From: Amia ocellicauda
Taxonomy: Eukaryota > Chordata > Actinopteri > Amiiformes > Amiidae
Length of the DNA: 64,000 nucleotides
Direction of reading: 5' to 3'
Assembly: GCF_036373705.1 (NCBI RefSeq)
Contig: NC_089851.1
Span: 25,092,970 to 25,156,969 of the forward strand
The position numbers and the translations under genes are program-made. This document shows positions 53,827 to 64,000 of this stretch, one piece after another (the stretch's first letter is position 1; each line of letters starts with the position of its first letter). Under the pieces are notes generated by a model that was not told the DNA's origin, did no database searches, and saw nothing but the letters and a program-made list of their open reading frames with translations.

Positions 53827-54049
53827 ATCTTTCACCTGATGGCTGACCAACTGGATCGACTGAGGATTTGAACACCTGTGATGGGGGTGGGTGTGGGATT
53901 GCAGAGAGATCTGTTTTTTTACATTCATTGTATATTTGTATTTTGCTGTGTTAATAAATGAATCAAAAGTAGTTGTTTTTTTGACATTCCTTACAGTTCT
54001 TCTTCGCAGGCAGGTAGAAGGCACAGTACAGCTCAATGAGCTCGGGGGG

Positions 54050-54189
54050 CTATTTCTTGCGAATGCCCATGCTCCAGAGCAGCGGCTGGTCCGTCCTCAC
54101 AGTCACCAGCTTTCTCCCCTCTTGGGGGTCGTGGGACTCGTATGTATTGGAGGTGCTGACCAGTTTTCCAAATTGAAGCAACTGATTAT
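54050..54189 (-). CDS. Last coding exon of an unidentified gene
   Basis: On the - strand a polypyrimidine tract and CAG acceptor (54190-54192) open a frame that reads [20 protein letters not shown], then [20 protein letters not shown] and GIRKK, followed by TAG at 54050-54052. The composition and regular splice signal look like real coding sequence, and GC content rises locally. I do not recognise the protein; nothing else of the gene is found in the window to the right, so its previous exon must be distant or missed. It lies tail to tail with SEC61G, whose polyadenylation signal is about 95 bp away, so the 3' ends may overlap. Confidence 0.5.
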
Positions 54190-54199
54190 CTGAAAGGGG

Positions 54200-55700
54200 T
54201 TGAAAAACAAATATTAGACTTTGGAACAAAGCTAAGGGTCATCTCTAGGAGTGTTACAGATGACCAGAAATGAAAGGTTTTGGTTACAGCTTCATAGCAG
54301 AACCTCTTCCTTCTCAATACATTCAAGTACAAGTAACTTTTCACTCTGTTGCACTTGATTGATTGCAGCGGTCTCCATCTGCTGTTGGAGAGCTACAGTG
54401 TCCCTTACTGAAATTAAATTATCAAAGCACGGGAGATGTAATTTAGGGCAGAATTAAAGTGCATGTGCTGTGGACCTGGTCTCTGCAGAAGCTAGATGAA
54501 GCTTTTGGGGAGTGGCAGACCCTGGTTCAATTAGTAATGTTTACAGTACAAATACACTTGATGGGTGCCCTCGACTACCTTAAAGGGACATGAATATATC
54601 CCTGTAGAGGTCTTTGGAACAGCCACATCCAAATGTATAGATTTTAATCTCTTTTTGAAAGGTTTATAAGCTACTTGTGATTTAAACTGAGGTGGAATAA
54701 AAATGTCCAATCATTCAATGTTTCATGGCTGCTATATGATACTGGGATTCACTCAAGCGAGCAAGCTATCTCAATAATTGTTTAGGTAGAATACTCATCC
54801 TAATTCACATTATCTGCTATTGGGGAAAAAACAAATCTGAGATGAGGGGGCATATCTTGGGTGGTCATCACTGAGACATGAAGGCTCTGAAATGTACATT
54901 TAGTAAACTGAACCCACTTATGATCCTTTTAACATTGTATTACAAATGCTGTCCTAAGACACAAACAAAAGCAGTTTAAACATGCCCAATTACTTCCTTT
55001 CCATTTGACTTGTTGGACAGAAAAAGCAACCACTGCCAAATTAATCCTTGTACCAGACAGTTTTGTCTCAGAATTATAATTTATAAGTTTAAACAATTTG
55101 TCATTATGCTTGACCACTGAGCATGTACTGAATAGGAAAACGCATCTAGTAGCTAGAATTTAAGTTTCAGTAGCTTAGGAAGTTGATTCTTTGTCTTGCA
55201 GTAGTTTCTAGTTCTTTGCATGTCTGTCCATGTGTGCATCAGTCCTGTTCAGGACATTACCTGCCATCATTCTCAATTAGGGTGTGATAAGATGAAGATA
55301 TATTCTAGATCCCTTCAAGGATAAAAAATGTAAGAAAGATGTGGCATTTCCCAGATCCAGGCTAATTGCCATTTTGCCCCAGATAACAGATGGGTGTAGG
55401 CAACTGAAGCTATGACAGACCTGCTGTGTAGAGCACAGCTATGCCTTTAAACCAAGCTGAAGATTAGATGTATGTTATGTACATTCAAAAAAATATTGGA
55501 TACATCTAATACTGATCCATGCAAGGATGAATACAAATTAAATACAAACCTTTGTGCTGACTTTAGAACAGGCAGCTGCTGCTGTTCAGGCAACCACAAA
55601 TAGAATCACTAAATCACACCCAGTCTGCTAAAATGTTAGTTTCTTTTATTATATACATATATGTGTATTTATACATGCATACATACATACACACACACAT
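54200..55700. other. Intergenic or intronic, nothing recognised
   Basis: AT-rich DNA. Probably the intron of the minus-strand gene above, but no further exon was identified. Confidence 0.4.
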
Positions 55701-55702
55701 TA

Positions 55703-56818
55703 TACAGTACTGTGAAAGTTTTAGGCAGGTGTGAATGCTTTCAAAAATAGACATGTTAATAGATTATATTTATCAATTAACTAAATGCAAAGTGAGTGAG
55801 CAGAAGAAAAATCTACATCAAATCCATATTTGGTGTGACCACCCTTTGCCTTCAAAACAGCTCAGTTCTTCTAGGTACACTTGCACACAGTTTTTGAAGG
55901 AACTCTGCAGGTAGGTTGGCCCAAACATCTTGGAGAACTAACCACAGTTCTTCTGTGGATTTAGGCAGCCTCAGTTGCTTCTCTCTCCATGTAATCCCAG
56001 ACAGACTGGATGATGTTGAGATCAGGGCTCTGTGGGGGCCATACCATCACTTCCAGGACTCCTTGTTCTTCTTTACACAGAAGATAGTTCTTAATGACTG
56101 TCGCTGTATGTTTGGGGTCGTTGTTCTTGTTTGTTCTTCTTTTTGGCCTCAAGTCTTCCATGAAGGCCACTTCTGACCAGACTTCTCCAGACAGTAGATG
56201 GGTGTACCAGGGTCCCACTGTTTTCTGCCAATTCTGAGCTGATGGCACTTCTGGACATCTTCCGGTTGCGAAGGGAAGTAAGCATGATGTGTCTTTCATC
56301 TGCTGCAGTAAGTTTCCTTGGCCGACCACTGCGTACGGTCCTCAACGTTGCCCGTTTCTTTGTGCTTCTTCAAAAGAGCTTGTACAGCACATCTGGAAAC
56401 CCCTGTCTTTGACAGTAAACTGCCTTCAGCAGCCTCACCTTGTTAGCTGAGTTTGGCTGTTCCTCACCCAGTTTTATTCCACCTACACAGCTGTTTCTGT
56501 TTCAGTTAATGATTGTGTTTCAACCTACATATTGAATTGATGATCATCAGCACCTGTTTGGTATAATTGTTTAATCAAACACCTGACTATATGCCTACAA
56601 AATTCCTGACATTGTGCAAGTGTACCTAGAAGAATTGATGCTGTTTTGAAGGCAAAGGGTGGTCACACCAAATATGGATTTGATGTAGATTTTTCTTCTG
56701 TTCTGTCACTTTGCATTTAGTTAATTGATAAATATAATCTATTAACATGTCTATTTTTGAAAGCTTTCTTACTTTACCGCATTTTTTCACACCTGCCTAA
56801 AACTTTCACACAGTATTG

Positions 56819-56820
<2 letters not shown>
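55703..56820 (-). mobile_element. Tc1-like element with long TIRs, internally deleted
   Basis: Ends of about 160 bp are inverted copies (55703-55862 and 56637-56820), starting TACAGTACTGTGAAAGTTTT and carrying GGTGTGACCACCCTTTGCCT. Between them, on the - strand, a decayed transposase has a DNA-binding part (RSGRPRKLTAADERHI) running into NDPKHTATVIKNYLL and SPDLNIIQSVWDYMERE. The block with the first catalytic aspartate is missing, so it is non-autonomous. Confidence 0.9.

Positions 56821-56823
<3 letters not shown>

Positions 56824-56861
<38 letters not shown>
56824..56861. repeat. TA dinucleotide microsatellite
   Basis: About 19 TA units directly beside the Tc1 end. Confidence 0.95.
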
Positions 56862-56862
<1 letters not shown>

Positions 56863-57650
56863 TTACATATAAAGATACATGCACACACACAGATATATAA
56901 ACAATTGCACACTTAAAACATGTTTCAACTGTAATAGGGTAAGATTACATGTGTTAAACTAAAAGTCTATATTGGGAGTGCCCTCTAGTGGTTATTGTAT
57001 TTTATTACATCTATTTCATTGTATGCATCAATTTCAATTTACGTATTTTAATTCTGCTATTTCTAGATCCACAGTGCCTATTATTAAACTGGTACCCAAT
57101 CTGTTGTCAGCTATGATACCTTAAAAAAGGAGGCATTGTGCTTCCTTGGAGATGTAAAACTTTGATCAGTTTGTTTGAGACCTTTAGGGTTATTAATCTA
57201 AACGATTTATTCACTGGATGTCTTTGGGCTTCCGGGAGAGGAAAGTCAAAATGTGCCCTTCAGTTTTATACATTCATTTCTATTGGAACAGGGCTATAAG
57301 TATTTTTTTCTGTTATATACTTTTATTTTCTCTAACACCACTATAAATATGTGTACAGATGGAACTACACAACGATAAAAATGATGTTAACCTTTTTGGT
57401 GTTTCCTGTTGCCTTGTGCTCTTGTTAAGTGCAGGTCACTTTCACTTGGTCACTAGAGACCCTTATGACATATGGAAAAATATAAAGGGATTTGATAGAG
57501 CCTTGGCTCATTCAATCACACTTTTATCACTTTCTAGTTCTTGTACTGGAGCAAAAATAAACAAATACATAAAATAAAATTGGTTTCAACGCCCATATGA
57601 CACTAAATTAAATTGAAAATCAGCCTTTTTTGCCCTCCTTGCATTCCTAG
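56862..57650. other. AT-rich intergenic, no gene recognised
   Basis: No homology or repeat structure seen beyond simple sequence. Confidence 0.4.
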
Positions 57651-57652
57651 CC

Positions 57653-58223
57653 AGTGGTGCAAGTAAGCCAGCGTCCCGTAAAATTAGTTGACTTGCCAGT
57701 TACGTAAGGTGCTGTATGATACAGACATCCATAAAACATCTGTTGCCAGTATGCCATACCAATAAGAGACTAGGCCTATATGAAGAGTTAAGAATGTGTT
57801 GCTATGTTGCATAACATATACTTTAAATACATACATATTAAAGATCAAATATAGTATAGAATTATTGAAATCATTACTAGCATCTCTTAATATACATTTG
57901 CATCATTCAATAATATGCAATGTCCCAACTGGTGCTCTGTAGTGAACGAGATAAGTGAACCAGAGTGAAACTCAAGGCGGCTGAATTGATTAATTGAATG
58001 GTGCTAGTGTTTAGCAAGAGGCAATATAAATGCTGGTGCAACAAACCTAACTAAAAATGTTCAAGCGTAAAGCAGAAGACAAATGTGCAGCAAGTAGAAC
58101 TAAAAGGAAGATGAAAGATGAGCAACAGATAAATCACAAAGCCACAGAAGAGCCAATTCTGTCAGCTGAGAAGGTGGGTGGAAGCTGGCGTACCGGTAAG
58201 AATTAAAATCTATTTGCACCACT
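57653..58223 (+). mobile_element. Possible hAT-like element with short ORF
   Basis: Inverted ends CAGTGGTGCAAGTA (57653) and ATTTGCACCACTG (ending about 58223) bound a 571-bp segment. Inside, a short frame from 58058 reads MFKRKAEDKCAASRTKRKM, a lysine-rich start like that of some hAT transposases, reaching a possible donor after about 40-50 codons. The flanking 8-bp duplication is not exact, so the call is tentative. Confidence 0.45.
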
Positions 58224-58474
58224 GCTCTAAGTCCGTAGCAAATTAATTATATAGTTCACACCAACACACATTCTGCTGACCCTTTAGTTTGGAGGTACAG
58301 TTAATAAGTTGATGAGGGCTCTGATTTAGTTACTGGTGAATTGGAGGTTCCTCTTAGTGTTTATTTGTACTGGTTAATTTTACAAACATTTGGACTCGAC
58401 ACTGAGTAGAATACATGAAATATATGTTCAGATTGGGTTCAGAGTTGATTTGGAGCAACATTTTAATAGAAGAA

Positions 58475-58640
58475 TACAGTGCCTTGCACCTTCAGACCCT
58501 CTCTCAGTTTTCACATTTGATTGCTTCATGACACTTTGAAGTCAGAAACAATGTGTATATTTGAAGCATATTTGGCCCTTCCGCCAAATATTGAGTTGAC
58601 GGGTCTGAATACTTATGCAATGAAAAAGTGTTGTGATAAC
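58475..58640. mobile_element. Tc1-derived MITE fragment
   Basis: Starts ACAGTGCCTTGCACCTTCAG and has GGGTCTGAATACTTATGCAA near 58600, which match the two inverted ends of a common fish Tc1 family. No transposase is present. The 109-residue frame overlapping it is not a gene. Confidence 0.5.
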
Positions 58641-59033
58641 TTAAAAACAAATCTGGAATTTACAACTGAAACGGGCCCAGCACAAAGGCGGAGTAAAAGT
58701 CCCCGCACATTTTGCCTTCAGCTTTTTAATAGAACTGATACAACAGAGAGTCCCAGGGCAGGACAAAGCTGGAGCATTTTCAATAGGAGAGACTGTTGTA
58801 ATAGAAAATCTTTTAAGAAACATTGCAAGTACAAAGAACATTTCTTTTGAGAATAGATTTATTTCCCCCCCCCCTTAGATTCTCAAAAACAAACAAAACT
58901 CATTAGATTCTGTATTCTATAACATAGCTCTTGGACAACTACTAAAGCCATAGAAATGAAATGGGAAGGAATGGACTTCTAATATCAAAGAGACACGCAC
59001 GGTCGTATCTGTATTGTTAAAGTTCACTAGAAG

Positions 59034-59085
59034 CAGTGGTGTAGTCGAGGGAATACACAGGCATATGCCATAAGCCCATGTAATT
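59034..59085. mobile_element. Possible hAT end fragment
   Basis: CAGTGGTGTAGTCGAGGGAA and the following text resemble the terminal sequence of a common fish hAT-like family. Only one end is seen. Confidence 0.3.
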
Positions 59086-59760
59086 TTGGAAGATCTTGCA
59101 TATACACTCGTAGAATTTCTTATAACGAATTAAGTCGATCTCCAGCATTCCAAACTTGACAAATTGCCAGCACCCTCCCCCCACATGGTTTTATGGAAAA
59201 TGTCTGCTAATAATAGGGGTGATTACCTAATCCTTTTAAATAGCTCTGTAGGTATATTAATCTGATGCCGAGTTTTGGCTATTTCAGAGACTCCAGAATA
59301 AGGCAGAGAAAGACACCTCATTAAGCACAGCAGCACAACTTCATCTAACCAGGGAAAAGAAAATGCAGATGAAGTAAACAACTGAGGTGCTTCCTTGTTT
59401 GAGGTGAGATTAGATGAGATGATGCTAAACACAGCAACTTACTAGCACAAATCACATTACACAAATGTCCAACAGAATTTTCATCTGAATATGGCAATTG
59501 ATCCAACAAAGTACACATTTAAATGCACTCTCTTTCTTCTTATCCTTTAGGTTAAGTTGATAGGTGAAGAATTTGCAAATAAAATCCTCTAAATTACACA
59601 AATATTCTGTACCCCCCATTCTTCCAGTACTAAGAGATGTCCTTTATATTAATAGTCTAGGCTACTGGTACATTGTCCAAAATGATCCAATATAAGTAAT
59701 TTCTGTTAGATCTTGTCTGTCACGTAAAACCACTATACTGATTATTGAAGACTGCAAGCT

Positions 59761-59948
59761 AGGGGTGGGCAAATCTAGTCCTCATGAGCTGCTCACGAAC
59801 CTCAGGACTTAATTACTTAATTGGAGTCATCATTAGGATAAGAATCAAATCACCTGTTTATTCCAGCCCTTAATTAGTTGCTGATTGAAAGGCACCTCAG
59901 AAACCTGCAGGAACCTAGCATGCCTGGAGGACTGGAACTGCCTAGACT
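59761..59948. mobile_element. MITE with imperfect inverted ends
   Basis: GGGGTGGGCAAATCTAGTCC at the left and AGGACTGGAACTGCC at the right are inverted matches around AGTCCTC. This GGGGTGGGCAA type is widespread in fish genomes. No coding sequence. Confidence 0.5.
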
Positions 59949-60929
59949 GTCAGCATTCGCATCATTATAGGGTCAAAAAGCCTAGGAAGTCTAGAGATGT
60001 GTAATCTGAGTTCCCACAATATGACAGCATTGCATAGCAGGACATAAACCAAACAAGAGATGAAGACTGAGACGTGCCCACAGAAATACGAGAGGATGCT
60101 CTAATGGACACCGCAGTCTTGGCACTGTGCCTTATTAAAGCTGTTCTCACTCTCCATTAGATTTCAAAAGCCTTCAAGCTACATCAGAAGTGAAGAAAAT
60201 TGATATTGGTTGGAAATCCTAACACAAATGTATTTAAGACTGCAAACTCATTATCTTAGCTTTTCAACATTAAATACAACAAAATGTAATATATGATAAA
60301 TAACAACAAAGACTTCATCATATTGAGGAATTTTACAAAACAAGCACACACACTGATTGGCACTTTATGAGGTACACCTCCCCTTTCAATGAAATAGACA
60401 CTGCAGTCAGTCACAGCATCACATGCTCAGACTACGGTATATAAAGCAGGTAGGCGGGTACCTGGGGATTCTGAGTGTGTGCAATTCAGAGGGTGAATTA
60501 TTTCCATTCAAAAACTATTGGTATGTTACAGCTTTCTAAAGATAAATTCATATGGACAAAACAAAGGAAAAAACATTTTCCCTTTTATATTTTTCTTTAA
60601 TTTAGGCCTAAAATAAATTGTGCTCCTTCTATTAGAATTGAAATTACCTTGACCAATCTTACACAGTGTTTTTCCCCTAGATACCATTTCTTTCTTCTGT
60701 TTTCCAATACACAAAAGAACAGTCTATAAAAGGACAAAATGACTAGTCATTTTGTTACAGGCTTGTAGTATGAGCAATTGTAAGTTTAAATAGAAGTAAG
60801 CCTTTAAATGTTTTTTTGCTTTTCTAAGCAATCATTTTTTATTATTATTTAGGAGAAACCTCAAGTGATTTTTCTTTTCTTAGTTGTGAAGACTTTTATT
60901 GTTTAAAATCTTAACCTTGATTGTGTAAA

Positions 60930-61090
60930 TTGTAAATTAGAATTTGTAAAATGTATTATTTTGAATTGCTATGTTTTAGTTAAATTGAATTTGTAATGAT
61001 TAATGCCTTGTACTTACTGTATTTTTGCACTTATGTTGTAAGTCACCCTGGATAAGGGCGTCTGCCAAGAAATAAAAATAATAATAATAG
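60930..61090 (+). repeat. SINE/LINE 3' end with AAT tail, copy 2
   Basis: Matches 5430-5602, including ATGCCTTGTACTTA, TGTATTTTTGCACTTATG, CACCCTGGATAAGGGCGTCT and the AATAAAAATAATAAT tail. Same orientation as copy 1. Confidence 0.7.
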
Positions 61091-61498
61091 TAATAAAATC
61101 TTAATCTGGTATTGACTAAACCTTTAAGCTCGCGCACACACGCACACACACACACACAAAACTTGTCACTAAATTACCCCAGGAATATATACCTCCGAAG
61201 GGCAAGGACAGATTCAGCTATTTGCCTTAGCTGAGGAAGGATCAATTTAGCGAAGAGTATTCTCCATTTAAATGAGAATTTGCTTTGTTTTGTGTAGTTT
61301 GCTTGATAGGAACTGAGATCTTGCCTTGAAAAAGCCATGTTGATGCAGATTGATTCTGTCATACCAAGAGCAAGAGTTATAAATGCTTTTCTTGTATTAA
61401 TAACTTGTTTATGTGGTATTTATGCAGTGTCAGGTCAGAGTCTACTAACTAATTAATCACAACTATTTAGATAACAAAGGGTTCAATACCCATGTAGG

Positions 61499-61665
61499 AT
61501 ATACAGTTAGGCCATAAATATTTGGACAGTGACACAATTGTCATCATTTTGGCTCTGTACACAACCACAATGGATTTGAAAGGAAACAATCAATTCTCTA
61601 CAGTGAACATTTTCAATAACAAGTGGGGGTGTTGGGTATTTAAGGAAAATGACAATTTCAGAGCC
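61499..61665 (+). mobile_element. Tc1/mariner-like MITE, one end
   Basis: TACAGTTAGGCCATAAATAT, TTGGACAGTGACACAATTG and TTTTGGCTCTGTACACAACC are the recognisable left end of a common fish DNA-transposon family. The matching right end was not found, so this is a fragment. Confidence 0.5.
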
Positions 61666-64000
61666 ATGTATTGGTGGTGAGCATTTGTGTCAAACTATTA
61701 TTTAATTAAGTGTTTTAAGTAGTGACACCAAAGAAGAAAAAAACGAAAGCAGTTTTCAGGCAGCGGTTTTGTTATTTTTGTATATGGTTGCAGGATGAAT
61801 TAGACACATGGAGATAAAGTGCAGACAGTTCAGCTGAGGCACATGGCAACAATCAGAATGGTTTGGGATTCTTGGGCAGCTGATCATTTTCTGCATTGAG
61901 ATCTATGTACTGGGAAAACAGCCAGGCTAGCTCTATTACTGCAGAATTAATTAATCTGAAGGAAAGGGATTACATCATAGTGCATCCTGTTGGACAATAA
62001 TGCCTTCTAAGAAAGTGTATTTCCATGTTGGGTTCAGGTGTTATGGAAACCATGAGTACTCCTGTAACTGTAAACCCCCTGACTAAGCAGACATTGCATG
62101 CTGCAAGATATTGATTTTATATGAGCTTCAAAGATGAATGATGGCAAAGTTCATGAAAAAGAAGAGAAATAAATGGCTAGAGTTGAAAGCTGCAGTAAAC
62201 CATCTCCTTTTTTTTTATTAATGAAAAAAAAGCAGATCAAACATATGCCACTGAATTGCAAAACCAACTTGGTTAATCCCAATAAAGGGACAGACAAATT
62301 AATGAAGAGGATTTTTAAAGTTCCAACGTGTTGCAGCTTCTCCCATAAGGCTCACTTAAAGAGAGATTGTTTTTTTTGTAACTGGTGCTAAGAAAGTTTA
62401 CATTTGAAATGTATTAGCCACAAAGCTGGAGAAGGACTGTGTACTCAAGGTTTTGCATTTTAAAGGCGATGGGACTGGATGCAGCTGAATGAGCTGGCAC
62501 TGTTTTAATCAGGTCTAGGGACAACACCACTATTAATGCAACACCAATTACCATACAAGAATACCACAAGATAAAGTGTGCCACTGAAAGGCTGTTTTAA
62601 ACTGTTACATGGCCAACTGTAGCAAATACAACTGTATTCTTATTTTCCACTTTGATGCACTGTGTGGCACAAAGCAGAAGAAAATATAAAAGTAGTTAAC
62701 AATGGTGTGAGTATTCAAGAATGATGAATACCAAAATCCACCTTCAAAACTGAAAAAGAGAAATGCGTGCTTTACAAAGTAAATTGTAACCCAGACAACA
62801 CATTTCAAAATTCAAAAATACAGGAATCTGATGGTCTCTTTGTTTTATGATTCTGTGTTAAATAACAATGTCCTTTTCATTCCTGTTTTGCAATCTGAAT
62901 TATTTTGTGTTTTAAACACTGAGCTAAACATTTGGTACAGGGCCAGTGTGTATTCTGTATCACTGGCACTTCAAATAAACAGTCAGTTTAGGAAAGCCAC
63001 TACTTCTTACTTGCAATCACACACCTTTTCAAATAAAACCTTTACAAAAAGAACTTTCAAATCACTTATCCTGGACATTGACAACATTTTATTTTTTTGA
63101 TGTGATTGCATTTAGGAAGTTCTTGATAATAATGAAGATACTAAGAATAAGAATAATACATCTGACTCACTCAGACTTGGTAAATACATTCCCAAATTAT
63201 TCAATTTTAAAACAACTAACCCCTACATAGTTGGACTGTTGGAACTACAGTATATTATCCTAAAATATAAAATGTGCAATGCTTTCTAATTAAAAAAACA
63301 ACAACGTAAAAACACATTGAAATAATAAGATTTAAAGATCAATATTCACTTAGAAAAGACAATAAAGGAAACATTATCACAGAAAAAGCAATTCCAGTCT
63401 TGCGGTTAAATCTGACAGAGTTAATCTATCTACAAATAAAATTTGAAAATTACTCCTTTTTCCGAAAATGTAATTAGCTTTTTTTGTGAAGACAACACTT
63501 TTGCTAAGGTCAGTAATGGACAGGTGGTTCTGTCAAGAATGATTGCATTTGAAAAGTGTTCGATAGGAAGGACAAGGACTAGATGTTTCAAAATGAAAAG
63601 AAGCCATTTTAAAAATGTATCTAAAAATTATTCCTTGAGGGGAACATTCAAGTTGCTCAGGACCCAGTTACTCAAAGTAATCAAAACCAAACAGATATGG
63701 CTTGTGGGGTTCAAACAGTTTATTCTTGCCTGTGTATTCGACTGGTGATCACTGATAGCATATCTGACAAGAAAAACAGAGGATGCAAATACAGCAGATT
63801 TGCATTTGAGTGTTATCACTTATTATTGTCAGAGTATTGACATTGACATACCTCTATATAAATTACCAAAAGTAAAGCTGCTGAAAAATAACGTACTTTC
63901 AATATTCCCCACATCCCATGAACTATATAAAACAATAGGTACTGACCAGTGCCAGATACCAGTTGTTTAGTTGAACTGGCTAAATCCAATAATGGAAAAT
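61666..64000. other. AT-rich intergenic, no gene recognised
   Basis: No exon with recognisable protein homology; the short open frames lack splice context or family features. Confidence 0.4.

Noticed and set aside
58521..58850. 109-residue + strand frame
   Set aside because: Overlaps a Tc1-derived MITE and reads through its terminal repeat.

Overview
This window is vertebrate nuclear DNA, almost certainly from a ray-finned fish. Five loci are recognisable from spliced reading frames with GT-AG (one GC-AG) borders. The spaces between them hold typical fish repeats: Tc1 elements, DIRS-type tyrosine-recombinase retroelements, hAT-like and other MITEs, SINE/LINE tails and long microsatellites. 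The species cannot be fixed from the sequence alone.

Layout: (1) 1-11148, + strand: most of TNFRSF11A (RANK), entered in the middle of a cysteine-rich-domain exon and running to the stop codon. It carries a 5'-deleted Tc1 copy and a DIRS-derived fragment in introns. (2) 14768-16338: a nearly full-length Tc1 element with one frameshift. (3) 16437-20271, +: a CD83-like V-set membrane protein, whose first ATG lies only about 100 bp from the Tc1 end. (4) 21427-27914, +: an RDH12-like short-chain dehydrogenase with seven exons. (5) 32203-32544, +: a small SIAH-like RING-finger gene start, two exons visible. (6) 32771-40574: two decayed DIRS-type retroelements lying end to end, both coding on the - strand, followed by an unexplained GC-rich stretch and an L1-like RT fragment. 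(7) 43584-49709, +: a second RDH12-like gene with the same exon structure, so a tandem duplicate of (4). (8) 50900-53960, +: SEC61G, complete. (9) 54050-54189, -: the last exon of an unidentified gene, tail to tail with SEC61G. (10) 55 kb to the end: repeats only, including a long-TIR Tc1 deletion derivative and several MITEs; no host gene recognised.

The genes do not form a pathway. RANK and CD83 are immune or bone cell-surface proteins, the two dehydrogenases probably reduce or oxidise retinoids or other lipid aldehydes, and SEC61G is a subunit of the ER translocon. The human counterparts lie on different chromosomes, so the order itself is worth comparing across fishes. I found no convincing new biological system. 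The most interesting items are the SIAH-like RING start next to the DIRS pair, the unidentified conserved-looking last exon at 54.1 kb, the GC-AG intron in only one RDH copy, the triple TRAF-type motif in the RANK tail, and a perfect 44-bp-arm palindrome ahead of the Tc1 transposase.
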